A stretch of 17,753 nt of DNA, taken from Candidatus Nomurabacteria bacterium (GTDB taxonomy: Bacteria > Patescibacteriota > Minisyncoccia > Phycocordibacterales > UBA5272). Every line of letters starts with the position of its first letter. Positions within the stretch are counted from its first letter, which is position 1. Location of the stretch: the NCBI GenBank assembly GCA_003518045.1, contig DOZK01000022.1, forward strand, positions 1 to 17,753, given 5' to 3'. The notes under the pieces were generated by a model that was not told the DNA's origin, did no database searches, and saw only the letters and a program-made list of their open reading frames with translations. Of the stretch, positions 1-7,360 are shown in pieces. Position numbers and translations under genes: made by a program.

Positions 1-32
1 CAACACTAAATGTTAATTAACCCTATAATTTA

Positions 33-66
33 AGACACTGGATTCCAAATCAAGTTTGGAATGAAA
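33..66. repeat. Dispersed repeat copy R1 (ACTGGATTCC family)
   Basis: This copy reads AGACACTGGATTCC, then AAATCAAGTTT, then GGAATGA. It is half of the element seen at 14072-14142, with the same inner arm that folds back on itself (GGATTCCAAA with TTTGGAATG). It lies downstream of the DUF5680 gene. The remainder of 1-151 holds no gene that I can support; a weak hairpin (GTGGCCACTTCGTGTCCAC, near 100-118) might end the upstream minus-strand transcript. Confidence 0.6.
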
Positions 67-151
67 TACGTCAAGTTCTCGTAATTCAAATTTAGAGAGT
101 GGCCACTTCGTGTCCACCCGTATTTCTGGAAACTAAAAACTTGAAACTAAT

Positions 152-610
152 CTAAAAATCCACAAACCCTCCGATATAACTTGCTTCATACACACAAACA
201 TTATCTTTATATATTTTTTCTGTTCCAGAAAATGAAGCCAATTCTCCAACAAATTTATTTTCATATTTCCCGTTTCCTTTTTCAAAAAGTTTTGGGCCAC
301 GATACGGCATATCCTCTGTATTGTTTGAAAGCGCTTCCATTAAGAATGGGTAGACTTCATTCGCAGGAAAATCAGTATGAACAAATCCATAATACACAAG
401 CATCCATATTGGTTTATTATCTAAAAATATAACTTCCCGTCCTCCATACGGCTCACCACCAAAATAATTATCGTGCATTCTATACTTTCCAGATGTAAAA
501 GTAATAGTTGTGGAGCGGTCTAATTCTTTTTTCTTTATAGATTCATCCCCCGATGCGTATGTGGCACGGCTTGCTTCAAAGATAAACTTTTTTAATTCTT
601 TTTCATGCAT
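152..610 (-). CDS. DUF5680 domain protein
   Basis: This 152-aa protein is recognised as DUF5680 from its overall pattern: an N-terminal FIFEASRATYASG block, a central YFGGEPYGGREVIF strand pair, a WMLVYYG segment, an APYRGP-like motif (MPYRGPKLF) and a C-terminal YEASYIGGFVDF end. The family has no established biochemical role; in other bacteria it occurs alone or fused to a helix-turn-helix domain, which is absent here. The start was placed at the ATG at 610 rather than an upstream ATG at 676, because the longer form would overlap the end of dnaX by 56 bases, while 610 lies 10 bases after the dnaX stop. No strong ribosome binding site is visible, so expression probably depends on the dnaX transcript. 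Family call fairly sure; function unknown. Confidence 0.8.
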   Translation of the reverse strand: MHEKELKKFIFEASRATYASGDESIKKKELDRSTTITFTSGKYRMHDNYFGGEPYGGREVIFLDNKPIWMLVYYGFVHTDFPANEVYPFLMEALSNNTEDMPYRGPKLFEKGNGKYENKFVGELASFSGTEKIYKDNVCVYEASYIGGFVDF

Positions 611-620
611 ACATTTATAT

Positions 621-1625
621 TTAGACTTCAATAATTGATAACAAAACCGCTCTAAAAGCTGTCCAAGCATGGGCATCCGATACTTCTAGCAAATGACGCT
701 TATCGAGTAATTCTAGAATGGTTTTTGAGCCAATGGTATGAGGATATTCCTTCGCAAACCTTGCCAATTCGCCTTTTTCTTCACTAGCACCAACACGAAT
801 AATTAATCCTTGACGTAATATTTCAAGAAACTCGTCATAGGTTTTAATTGCAGAAGAATTATTTGAATTTAACTTTTCAATAATTTCTAATATTTGTTTT
901 CCATCTTTTAGACAAAGCATTTCTAATAGCGTAATTAATAATTCTTTATCCGGTGTGCCTAGAGATACTTTTACATCTTCGTCTTTTATTTTCTTTCCAC
1001 CTGTAGTTAAAACTTGTTCAAGTATTCCTATAGCATCACGATATGACCCCATACTATGGCGCGCAATTAATTCTGCACTTTCATTTGTTATTGTTTTGTC
1101 TTCTTTTTCTGCTATATAGACCAATCTATCTGCAAGAGTTTTATTATCTGGCTGTTTGAAATTAATTTTCTGACAACGAGAAACAATTGTTTGTGGTAAT
1201 TTATTTGGGTCAGTTGTGGCCAAAATAAATACAACATGACTTGGTGGTTCCTCAAGAGTTTTAAGAAGTGCATTCGCTGCTTCTTTTGTGAGCATATGAG
1301 CTTCGTCCACAATATAAACTTTATACGGTGAAGAAAATGGTGCTGTACGTACCGCCTCACGGAGTTCGCGTATTTCATCTATTCCACGATTTGAAGCTGC
1401 GTCAATTTCAATAATATCTTCTGGATTACATCCGATTAAATTAGCAAAAATTCTCGCGACTGTCGTTTTTCCAGTTCCACGACTACCGCAAAAAAGATAG
1501 GCATGTGAAACTTTGTTTTGTTTAATTGCACCTTCCAAAAGAGTAACTAACTGTTCCTGTCCGACAACATCAGAAAAAGTCTGTGGTCGATATTTACGAT
1601 AAAGTGCCAAGTGATTTTCTTTCAT
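621..1625 (-). CDS. dnaX: DNA polymerase III clamp-loader subunit gamma/tau, short form
   Basis: The 334-aa AAA+ ATPase of the clamp loader hydrolyses ATP to load the sliding clamp during replication. Visible motifs are Walker A GSRGTGKT (residues 47-54), Walker B VYIVDEAH (103-110), the sensor 1 region ATTDPNKLP (136-144) and the SRC arginine-finger motif (149-151). Residues after about 230 form the clamp-loader collar domain. Two features are odd. The protein stops where tau-specific domains would begin, so it can only be gamma-like. The zinc module normally lying between Walker A and EIDAAS (four cysteines in E. coli) is missing: only C66 remains and the chain goes straight from ANLIGCNPED to IIEIDAASNRG. 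The start at 1625 is supported by an extended -10 (TGT TATACT) six bases upstream, which predicts a leaderless mRNA. Confidence 0.95.
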   Translation of the reverse strand: MKENHLALYRKYRPQTFSDVVGQEQLVTLLEGAIKQNKVSHAYLFCGSRGTGKTTVARIFANLIGCNPEDIIEIDAASNRGIDEIRELREAVRTAPFSSPYKVYIVDEAHMLTKEAANALLKTLEEPPSHVVFILATTDPNKLPQTIVSRCQKINFKQPDNKTLADRLVYIAEKEDKTITNESAELIARHSMGSYRDAIGILEQVLTTGGKKIKDEDVKVSLGTPDKELLITLLEMLCLKDGKQILEIIEKLNSNNSSAIKTYDEFLEILRQGLIIRVGASEEKGELARFAKEYPHTIGSKTILELLDKRHLLEVSDAHAWTAFRAVLLSIIEV

Positions 1626-1631
1626 GAGAAA

Positions 1632-1640
1632 AGTATAACA
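1632..1640 (-). promoter_or_regulatory. Extended -10 promoter of dnaX (leaderless geometry)
   Basis: On the minus strand TGT is followed by TATACT (1637-1632) and six bases later by the dnaX ATG. Transcription starting about seven bases after the -10 would begin at or next to the start codon. No Shine-Dalgarno sequence could fit. Confidence 0.6.
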
Positions 1641-1734
1641 CGGGACAGAAAAGTTAGAAGTTAGGAGTTGAAAACAGGAGTACGGAGCAAGGATGACAAT
1701 GTAAGAAAAAATACGAAACTTGTTTAAGTGTCGC

Positions 1735-1791
1735 GTGTATTTCGTACTCCTTACTACTTTCTCCTTACTTCTTCTATCTTGTATCTTTTAG
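1735..1791. repeat. 55-bp dispersed repeat, copy 1
   Basis: This begins GTGTATTTCGTACTCCTTAC and ends CTTCTATCTTGTATCTTTTA. A second copy in the same orientation at about 3405-3459 begins GTGTATTTCGCACTCCATAC and ends CTTTTATCTTGTATCTCAC. It belongs to the low-complexity intergenic sequence that also fills 1640-1735. Confidence 0.55.
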
Positions 1792-1797
1792 GGACAT

Positions 1798-1805
1798 GCT
1801 AGACT
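1798..1805 (+). promoter_or_regulatory. Probable extended -10 promoter of the EamA gene
   Basis: TGC followed by TAGACT (1800-1805) ends nine bases before the ATG at 1815. TTGTAT at 1779-1784 could act as a -35 with a 15-base spacer. The mRNA would have almost no leader. Confidence 0.4.
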
Positions 1806-1814
1806 AAATATATT

Positions 1815-2678
1815 ATGCTAACGGGCTCTATTTCGCTTCTATTATTGGCTATTATCGCAAGAACGGCTTATGGTTTGTATGGGAAATACGCCCTAAATAA
1901 ACTTGACTCATTTTCACTTTATTTTTTTACAAATAGCTTTGTTGCCTTAGCAGTCTTTCCTTTTATATACAAAAGTGTACCTTCTTTTTTCTCTCTCCCA
2001 ATATTTTTAATACTTGCATTTATTTTAGCTGGAATCGCACAAGCAGCTTCTGGTATTGTTTCAAATTATGCTTTAAAAAATGTGCCGATGACTATTTATA
2101 CTACATTATCCCAATTCCAAGTAGTATGGGTTGTAGTTTTTGGAATTATTTTTTTGTCTGAGAAAGTTACTATACTTTCCACTTTTGGTACTTTACTAAT
2201 TATTTTTTCCACAATACTTATAAGTGGAAGCACTCAGATTAGAAAAGATATTGGTCTCAAACCTATTTTAATCTGTATAATCTCAACCTTAGTCAGTGCT
2301 GCCGCAATTTTATTAGATAAAGTTCTTGTTGGTACATTTAACCAACTATTTTATTTTTTCTTAATGCTACTGATTCCTGTAATATTTTTATTACCACATT
2401 ATGTAAGAAAATATAATTTTTATAATAAACAAGTTAAGGAAAATTTAAAAGTTTATTTTATATCTTCTATTTTTCTAGCATCCTCTTACTATAGTTTACT
2501 TTCGTTGTATTCATTGCCAGATATTCCGCTTTCCGTTGCATATCCAATAAGAAGCACTAGTAGTATTTTCATTGCAATATTGGCGGTTTATATTTTTAAT
2601 GAAAACAAAAATATAAAAAGAAAAATATTTGCAACAGTTATAGCTGTTATCGGTGCAATTTTAGTAAAGTTAGCATAA
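1815..2678 (+). CDS. EamA/DMT-superfamily transporter
   Basis: This 287-aa polytopic inner-membrane protein has about ten hydrophobic helices arranged as two five-helix halves, the usual EamA (drug/metabolite transporter) architecture and length. Helix ends such as SQFQVVWVVVFGIIFLSE (about residues 95-115) and AYPIRSTSSIFIAILAVYIFNE (about 241-262), each ending in an acidic loop residue, match the repeat signature in which the fourth helix of each half ends in F-L-x-E or F-N-E. A charged loop (RKYNFYNKQVKENLK) sits in the middle of the second half. Substrate cannot be predicted; EamA members export amino acids, nucleotides or other small molecules. It is the only plus-strand gene between minus-strand operons and converges with the cassette gene at 2738. 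A bidirectional hairpin at 2694-2738 separates them. Confidence 0.85.
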   Translation: MLTGSISLLLLAIIARTAYGLYGKYALNKLDSFSLYFFTNSFVALAVFPFIYKSVPSFFSLPIFLILAFILAGIAQAASGIVSNYALKNVPMTIYTTLSQFQVVWVVVFGIIFLSEKVTILSTFGTLLIIFSTILISGSTQIRKDIGLKPILICIISTLVSAAAILLDKVLVGTFNQLFYFFLMLLIPVIFLLPHYVRKYNFYNKQVKENLKVYFISSIFLASSYYSLLSLYSLPDIPLSVAYPIRSTSSIFIAILAVYIFNENKNIKRKIFATVIAVIGAILVKLA

Positions 2679-2693
2679 AAAAAGAAAATAAAA

Positions 2694-2738
2694 ACTGCCA
2701 CGCGAACATGGCAAGTTTTTGCGCGTTCGCGTGGCAGT
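2694..2738 (-). terminator. Intrinsic terminator of the 2738-3169 gene
   Basis: A perfect 14-bp stem (ACTGCCACGCGAAC with GTTCGCGTGGCAGT) encloses a 17-nt loop and is followed on the minus strand by TTTTTATTTTC. It starts on the last base of the stop codon of the minus-strand gene. It probably also blocks read-through from the EamA gene. Confidence 0.85.
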
Positions 2739-3169
2739 CATATTGAATGAAGGCCAAGAATCTCTTCGACTCGCACTTTGTCATACCGATAATCGGCACC
2801 CAATACCCAAAAATAAGAGAAATCTGGATTAGGTCCATCCATTTCAAGACAGTTGCGAGGGCTAAAGCCATCAATCACATTCGGATCAAGGTCTTTGATC
2901 AATTTGATGACGCGATCTTTTGGGTAGGGAATCGCTAAATAACCATCTCTGGTTATCAAAACCTGAACTGCAAGGTGGCTGTATTTGCCAGTCAATGGTC
3001 GCATTTGAAGGGTCGGCTTCTGTGCTTCGAGAAGATCAGAAAGGAGTTTCTCATTCTTCCGCTCCAAGAATGCCTCGTTCATCCTGCATCCTCTGATGAC
3101 GAGGAACTGATATACCGCCAAGCCAGATAAGGCGAGGGAGAGTAATATTAAGAATATTAATGTATTCAC
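2738..3169 (-). CDS. Membrane-anchored hypothetical protein (G+C-rich cassette A)
   Basis: This 143-aa protein is not recognised. Residues 3-24 (TLIFLILLSLALSGLAVYQF) form a single N-terminal membrane helix, followed by a basic RGCRMNEAFLERKNEK stretch and a soluble domain of about 100 residues rich in Asp/Pro/Tyr with a WVLGADYRY motif near the end. The start is GTG at 3169; no in-frame ATG fits, and GGA seven bases upstream is only a weak ribosome site. The gene is clearly richer in G+C than its neighbours (28 of 60 bases in 3001-3060). It has its own promoter 90 bases upstream and its own terminator immediately after the stop, so it is a free-standing transcription unit. Transfer from another genome or a distinct expression class are both possible. 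Confidence 0.75.
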   Translation of the reverse strand: MNTLIFLILLSLALSGLAVYQFLVIRGCRMNEAFLERKNEKLLSDLLEAQKPTLQMRPLTGKYSHLAVQVLITRDGYLAIPYPKDRVIKLIKDLDPNVIDGFSPRNCLEMDGPNPDFSYFWVLGADYRYDKVRVEEILGLHSI

Positions 3170-3265
3170 TTTTCAATCCAGTACACCTGCTCGACCAGAA
3201 AAAGGTACAATTCATTTCCTGTCGGAAGACGGAAAATATATTTAATGTCGAGATTAACGTTTTTT

Positions 3266-3294
3266 ATACTAATACAAAAAATCTTTTTTGTCAA
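3266..3294 (-). promoter_or_regulatory. Sigma70-type promoter of cassette A
   Basis: On the minus strand a perfect -35 TTGACA (3294-3289) is followed by exactly 17 bases and TAGTAT (3271-3266). Predicted transcription start is near 3259, giving a leader of about 90 nt before the GTG at 3169. Confidence 0.7.
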
Positions 3295-3311
3295 AAAATT
3301 TCGTAGTGTTT

Positions 3312-3400
3312 GTGTCATTCCCGCGCAGGCGGGAATCCAGTGTCTTGTATTTATAATTTATATTTTTTAATCTGGATTCCCGCCTGCGCGGGAATGACAC
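3312..3400. repeat. MITE-like inverted-repeat element R2
   Basis: Perfect 29-bp inverted repeats (3312-3340 and 3372-3400; outer end GTGTCATTCCCGCG, inner end GGGAATCCAG) flank a 31-bp AT-rich spacer. Each arm is itself nearly palindromic (CCCGCGCAGGCGGG). Related but diverged arms occur at 33, 6994, 8169 and 14072. No transposase is present in the window, so if mobile it would be non-autonomous. Confidence 0.8.
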
Positions 3401-3404
3401 CAGT

Positions 3405-3459
3405 GTGTATTTCGCACTCCATACTCCTTGCTTCGTGCTTCTTTTATCTTGTATCTCAC
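3405..3459. repeat. 55-bp dispersed repeat, copy 2
   Basis: Same orientation and same start and end as copy 1 at 1735-1791, with the middle diverged. It overlaps the last codon region of dus and appears to supply sequence around the dus stop codon. Confidence 0.5.
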
Positions 3460-4499
3460 TGCCCACTGCTTACTGCTAACTTGCCTCTAATAAACTCCTT
3501 CACCTTCTCCTCTATCTCCCCCGAATTCTCACACCCCATCAACTCCACTCTCAATTCTTTCGCGCCATCAAATCCATGAACATACGCCTTATAATGCTTT
3601 TTCATTATTGCAAAGTTTTTAATGTCTCCTAATTTTTCTTCAAAAAGTTTCGTATGCTCCACCAAAATTCTCAGATGTTCTTCGTTATTAGTTATTCGTT
3701 CTTCGTTATTTTCAGAAAATAACGAAGGATTGCCAAATATCCCTCTTCCAATCATCACACCATCACACCCACCAACTTTTGCTTTTCCTTTTCCGTCTTT
3801 TACAGATAAAACATCACCATTACCAATCAAAATAGTTCCACCATCTCTTACTTCTCCTGTTTTTTCTCTTACAATTTTTGCAACATCATTCATTAATTCC
3901 CAATGAGCGGGAACTTTGGACATTTCTTTTCTCGTACGAAGATGCACTGTTAATACCGGCACATTCATCTCCAAAATTTTTGGCAACCATTCTTTATATT
4001 CCATTCTATTAAAACCAAGTCGGGTTTTTACAGACACAGGAATATCTAAAGCTCCTTCTTGAGCCGCTCGTATTACTTTTTGTGCTAATCGCCAGTCCTT
4101 CATATGCGCCGCACCCGCTCCTTGCTTTTCTATACTTTTATCAGGACAACCCATATTAATATCTATTCCATCAAAGCCAAGTTCTCGGCAAATCTCGGCC
4201 GCCTTTTTCATATTCTCTGGAGTGGAAGAAAATAATTGTGCAACTATTGGTCTTTCCATTTCTCCAAACTCTAAATCACGTTTTAAAACTTCCCTGCCCA
4301 CACTACATAAACCATCTGCTGATACGAACTCTGTCCACATCACGTCCGGACCAGTAGGCTTGGAATATTTCGCAATCATAGTACGAAAAGCGATATCAGT
4401 AACGTCTGCCATTGGCGCTAAAACAGAAAGTGTTTCTCCTTTTAAAATCTTTTCATCGACAAGTTTCTGCCAAAAACCACGAAGTGGTTTTTGGTGCAA
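3456..4499 (-). CDS. dus: tRNA-dihydrouridine synthase
   Basis: An FMN- and NADPH-dependent enzyme that reduces uridine in tRNA D-loops. The TIM-barrel fold shows the opening LAPMADVTD, the catalytic-cysteine motif NMGCPDKSIEKQGAG, the SVKTRLG strand, HLRTRKE (HxRTR) and the phosphate-binding IGNGDV and GVMIGRG. The start is uncertain. TTG at 4499 is used because AAGGAG lies eight bases upstream and it gives the usual short N-terminus before APMADVTD. ATGs at 4625 and 4604 are open but would overlap the ftsQ-like gene by 59-80 bases with an arginine/leucine-rich out-of-frame copy of its tail. Two stretches look repeat-derived: ENNEERITNNEE, encoded by an intergenic-type repeat at about 3679-3728, and the last ten residues (RGKLAVSSGQ). 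It is the last gene of a serS-ftsQ-dus run. Confidence 0.9.
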   Translation of the reverse strand: MHQKPLRGFWQKLVDEKILKGETLSVLAPMADVTDIAFRTMIAKYSKPTGPDVMWTEFVSADGLCSVGREVLKRDLEFGEMERPIVAQLFSSTPENMKKAAEICRELGFDGIDINMGCPDKSIEKQGAGAAHMKDWRLAQKVIRAAQEGALDIPVSVKTRLGFNRMEYKEWLPKILEMNVPVLTVHLRTRKEMSKVPAHWELMNDVAKIVREKTGEVRDGGTILIGNGDVLSVKDGKGKAKVGGCDGVMIGRGIFGNPSLFSENNEERITNNEEHLRILVEHTKLFEEKLGDIKNFAIMKKHYKAYVHGFDGAKELRVELMGCENSGEIEEKVKEFIRGKLAVSSGQ

Positions 4500-4545
4500 T
4501 GCTTCTGCTCCTTTCTTTTTTTCAAAGCCAAAAAAAGCCTTGATT

Positions 4546-5475
4546 TTATCTAGTAGTAGCCGAAGGCTGGGAAGCCGTAGGTGCTGAGACAGCAGTCGAA
4601 GCATGGGTTGTTGTCGCATTTTCATAATTTTGTGTAGTCGAAGCGTTGATTATAGTTGGTATAACAGTATTTGTAAACTTATAAAATACTTTATTATCAA
4701 ACCTAACATCAATATATTCTAATTTATCTTTCTTCTTTTCTAATAATCCTTTTAATGGCTCAGTATCTATAGCGCTAATAACATTTGACCATTCTTTATC
4801 CAAATTTGAAATAAAGGAAAGCTTAACACTACTCTCCTTCGATTCATCTGAAATAATAATATCTCCATATGGCAGAACATTCACATTTGTAACATTAAAT
4901 AACACAGTATTTATTTTTGGAATTATATTTGCAATCGCATTAAATAATAATTCTGTACTTGTAGCTTCTCCTATAATTAATTTATTTGCTGGCAATCCAT
5001 CTATATTTTCTATTTTGATAGTAGAAGATGCTGCGACTAACATTGGTAAATCATTTAATGGCATAAGTGGCTGATAAACATATCCATCTTTTGTTACCGC
5101 TTCTTTATCATTTATTCTAAATAATGGAGAATATGGCGTGATCGTAATTTTTAAGGTATGAAAAGATCTTGGACTTATAGATATTTCACTTGTATCTGGT
5201 AATCTTTCTTTTATTATTGTTTTTATTTTTAATCCTCGATATGAAAGAATTTTATTCGTAGGAATTATTTTATAAATCGATTGTTTAGAAATCTCTTGTA
5301 ATTTATTTTGAATTTCTATTTTTGCGGGAGCCTCAGCTCCGACTATTTCATATGTATAAATAGTAAAAAGATTTGTACGAAAATAAATATAAAAAACTCC
5401 AAAAACAAGCGCTGTGATAACAGTTATTTTAAGAATTTTCTTCCAAAGAGTAATTGTACTTCTTTTAATTTTCAT
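4546..5475 (-). CDS. ftsQ: FtsQ-like cell-division protein
   Basis: This 309-aa single-pass membrane protein has a short cytoplasmic N-terminus (MKIKRSTITLWKK), a membrane helix at about residues 14-31 and a large extracytoplasmic part. The region directly after the helix (about 32-110) matches the position of a POTRA domain, and the C-terminal signature LEYIDVRFDNKVFYKF (about 255-270) is typical of FtsQ/DivIB, which links early and late divisome proteins. The tail after residue 275 is a low-complexity Ala/Thr/Ser stretch, probably disordered. The gene lies 36 bases downstream of serS and precedes dus, so probably all three are co-transcribed. FtsQ diverges strongly, so the call rests on topology plus the C-terminal motif. 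Confidence 0.75.
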   Translation of the reverse strand: MKIKRSTITLWKKILKITVITALVFGVFYIYFRTNLFTIYTYEIVGAEAPAKIEIQNKLQEISKQSIYKIIPTNKILSYRGLKIKTIIKERLPDTSEISISPRSFHTLKITITPYSPLFRINDKEAVTKDGYVYQPLMPLNDLPMLVAASSTIKIENIDGLPANKLIIGEATSTELLFNAIANIIPKINTVLFNVTNVNVLPYGDIIISDESKESSVKLSFISNLDKEWSNVISAIDTEPLKGLLEKKKDKLEYIDVRFDNKVFYKFTNTVIPTIINASTTQNYENATTTHASTAVSAPTASQPSATTR

Positions 5476-5497
5476 TTATTGCATTGGTCTGTGTTTT

Positions 5498-5526
5498 CTA
5501 TACCCTACACCCTATACCCTAAAACC
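5498..5526. repeat. Heptamer tandem repeat (TAGGGTN on the minus strand)
   Basis: On the minus strand the sequence is TTTAGGG, TATAGGG, TGTAGGG, TATAG: telomere-like heptamers. The serS stop codon TAG (5514-5512) lies inside the repeat, so the last residues of SerS (FRV) are encoded by it. Confidence 0.65.
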
Positions 5527-6786
5527 TATTCCTATCACTGTCTTCCCACCCATAAATGGCACAAGCACCTCCGGTACTCTTATCGTACCATCTGCTTGCT
5601 GATAATTTTCAATAATTGTTGTAATTAATCGAGGTGTTGCAGCAGCTGTATTATTGAGGGAGTGAGCATAACGAATTTTGCCATCATCTTCTTTATAGCG
5701 AATATTTAAACGACGTGTTTGGAAATCGTGGAAATAACTAGCTGAATGTGTCTCACGATATTTTTGTTGTGATGGCATCCAGGCTTCAATATCATATTTT
5801 TTAACTTGTCCTAATCCTAAGTCTCCACCACAATTAATAACTGTATGATATGGAATATTTAATTCTTCCATCATCTTTTCTGCATTCTCGCGAATTTCTT
5901 CATGAAATTTAACAGATATTTCATGTGATGCCTCACAAAGTACAACTTGTTCACATTTATAGAATTCATGTACACGGACTAATCCTTTAACATCTTTACC
6001 ATGACTTCCTGCTTCTTTTCTAAAACATGGACTCCACACAATATATTTTTTAGGAAGTTCTGATCCATTTAAAATTTCATCTGAATGATAAAACATAGTT
6101 GCAACCTCTCCAGTTCCTGCCATATAATCATTTCCATCTTTATATAAATCATCCTCACCTTGTGGAAGATATCCAGTTCCGAGCAATGCTTCACGCTTCA
6201 CAAGTGATGGCACAAGCATTGGAATGAAGCCTTTGTTCTGCCATCTTTGCATAGCATATTGCCAAATTGCCATTTCAAGCATTGCCCCATCATTTTTCAA
6301 AAAGTAACCTCGAAAGCCAGAAGTTTTTGTGCCACGTTCAAAGTCCACCATATTTCCTCCTTCCATAAGTGCAATGTGGTCGAGTGGTTCGAAATTAAAA
6401 ACTGGAAACTCTCCCCACTTTTTCACTTCAAGATTATCTTCATCGCTTCCGCCTTCAGGGACAGACATGTCAGGAATATTTGGAACAGCGAGCATAAGTA
6501 CACGCCACTCTTTCATTATTTCATCCATTTGTTCTTCTTGTTTTTTTAACTCTTCTTTAATCGGACGCATAGATTCAATAATGTCATTACGCTCCAATGC
6601 AGAAACTTGAGTCAACTTTTCACTAGCAAAGTTTTGCTTTGCTCGTAAATCTTCAATGTTTTTAAGTGTTTCTAGACGTTTTTGGTCTAAAGCAACTAAA
6701 ACATCAACATCAAAAGACAAATGCTTTTTTGTTGCCGCTAATTTAATAAGGTCGCTATTTTCACGAATGAATTTTATGTCTAACAT
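5512..6786 (-). CDS. serS: Seryl-tRNA synthetase
   Basis: This class II synthetase charges tRNA-Ser. The 424-aa length is standard. The N-terminal half (about residues 30-100) is the antiparallel coiled-coil arm that contacts the tRNA. The catalytic core shows motif 2 FRKEAGSHGKDVKGLVRVHE, the serine-binding region (CGGDLGLGQVKKYDIEAW) and motif 3 NNTAAATPRLITTIIENYQ with its invariant Arg; the usual NGTA in motif 3 is NNTA here. The reading frame extends upstream to 6921, but MLDIKFIREN at 6786 matches known SerS N-termini and lies seven bases after an extended -10, so the upstream part is not coding. The last residues come from a heptamer repeat. It heads the serS-ftsQ-dus group. Confidence 0.95.
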   Translation of the reverse strand: MLDIKFIRENSDLIKLAATKKHLSFDVDVLVALDQKRLETLKNIEDLRAKQNFASEKLTQVSALERNDIIESMRPIKEELKKQEEQMDEIMKEWRVLMLAVPNIPDMSVPEGGSDEDNLEVKKWGEFPVFNFEPLDHIALMEGGNMVDFERGTKTSGFRGYFLKNDGAMLEMAIWQYAMQRWQNKGFIPMLVPSLVKREALLGTGYLPQGEDDLYKDGNDYMAGTGEVATMFYHSDEILNGSELPKKYIVWSPCFRKEAGSHGKDVKGLVRVHEFYKCEQVVLCEASHEISVKFHEEIRENAEKMMEELNIPYHTVINCGGDLGLGQVKKYDIEAWMPSQQKYRETHSASYFHDFQTRRLNIRYKEDDGKIRYAHSLNNTAAATPRLITTIIENYQQADGTIRVPEVLVPFMGGKTVIGIGFRV

Positions 6787-6793
6787 ATGCCTT

Positions 6794-6802
6794 ATATTAT
6801 CA
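6794..6802 (-). promoter_or_regulatory. Extended -10 promoter of serS (leaderless geometry)
   Basis: TGA followed by TAATAT (6799-6794) ends seven bases before the serS ATG. The AAGG in those seven bases could resemble a ribosome site but would lie at the 5' end of the mRNA. Confidence 0.55.
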
Positions 6803-6920
6803 TGTTTATGTGGTTTATTAAATAGATTAAAATAGTTAGGGGTCGGCGAACGAAAGTGAGTAAGACACTGAGCACAACAGTGCGAATGTGTTCGGGGTTT
6901 AAATACACAAAAAATTAACA

Positions 6921-6943
6921 AAGCCTGCGCGGAGCGCAGGCTT
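6921..6943 (-). terminator. Intrinsic terminator after the 68-aa membrane protein
   Basis: A perfect 10-bp stem (AAGCCTGCGC with GCGCAGGCTT) and a GGA/TCC loop are followed on the minus strand by TGTTAATTTTTTG. It lies about 90 bases downstream of the stop at 7030, beyond repeat R3. Confidence 0.75.
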
Positions 6944-6993
6944 GTGTACAGGTTTGGTTGTTAGGGTTCATTCCCTTAGGCTTACTGTAGAAT

Positions 6994-7032
6994 TTTGTGT
7001 CATCCTCGCGCAGGCGGGGATCCAGTGTCTTA
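6994..7032. repeat. Dispersed repeat copy R3
   Basis: A single arm of the R2-type element: TTTGTGTCATCC, TCGCGCAGGCGGGG, ATCCAGTGTCTTA. It contains the stop codon region of the 68-aa gene at 7030. Confidence 0.65.
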
Positions 7033-7236
7033 TAGCTTGCTTGCCTTATAAAGACAAAAGCTGGCGAAAAGTAAATCAAATAAACCAATGAGTAGTTTTC
7101 CCGAGAGGACTACTTTAACCGCCATAAGACAAAAAATTATGGCGATTATGACAAGAATTTTGCACAGATTTTTTTCTAGTTTTTTCTCTACAAATTCTTC
7201 CACCTTTTTCAAAATTTCTATGATTTTTCTTTTCAT
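7030..7236 (-). CDS. Small membrane protein, unknown
   Basis: This 68-aa protein has a charged amphipathic N-terminus (residues 1-23, rich in Lys and Glu: KVEEFVEKKLEKN) followed by two hydrophobic helices (about 25-45 and 48-65) and a short basic end. No family is recognised. Unlike most genes here it has a good ribosome site, AAGGGAG, seven bases before the ATG, and a perfect TTGACA (minus strand, near 7299-7294) about 60 bases upstream; the matching -10 is weak. Terminators lie on both sides (7306-7333 upstream, 6921-6943 downstream), so it is its own transcription unit. Confidence 0.65.
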   Translation of the reverse strand: MKRKIIEILKKVEEFVEKKLEKNLCKILVIIAIIFCLMAVKVVLSGKLLIGLFDLLFASFCLYKASKL

Positions 7237-7305
7237 CTCTAGTCTCCCTTATTGTGTACATGTTGCCATGTATTCTTGCACAAGCTATCTTTTTGTCAAC
7301 AAAGT

Positions 7306-7333
7306 AAAATCCCCGATTTTACTCGGGGATTTT
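7306..7333 (-). terminator. Intrinsic terminator of the 54-aa gene
   Basis: A perfect 11-bp stem (AAAATCCCCGA with TCGGGGATTTT) with a six-base loop lies 27 bases downstream of the stop at 7361. The T tract is short (TTTTACTTT). Confidence 0.75.
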
Positions 7334-7360
7334 AATTAAACTAATAGATGTCTATTTAAT

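Noticed and set aside
3312..3400. CRISPR array
   Set aside because: There are only two arms, they are inverted rather than direct, and there are no spacers or cas genes.
3310..3466. Short frames on both strands across the 29-bp inverted repeats
   Set aside because: They are translations of the repeat element (SRAGGNP and FPRRRES patterns), not genes.
6787..6921. Longer SerS start with 45 additional residues
   Set aside because: The extra residues are cysteine/histidine-rich and unlike any SerS N-terminus, and the extended -10 and the usual MLDIKFIREN start lie at 6786.
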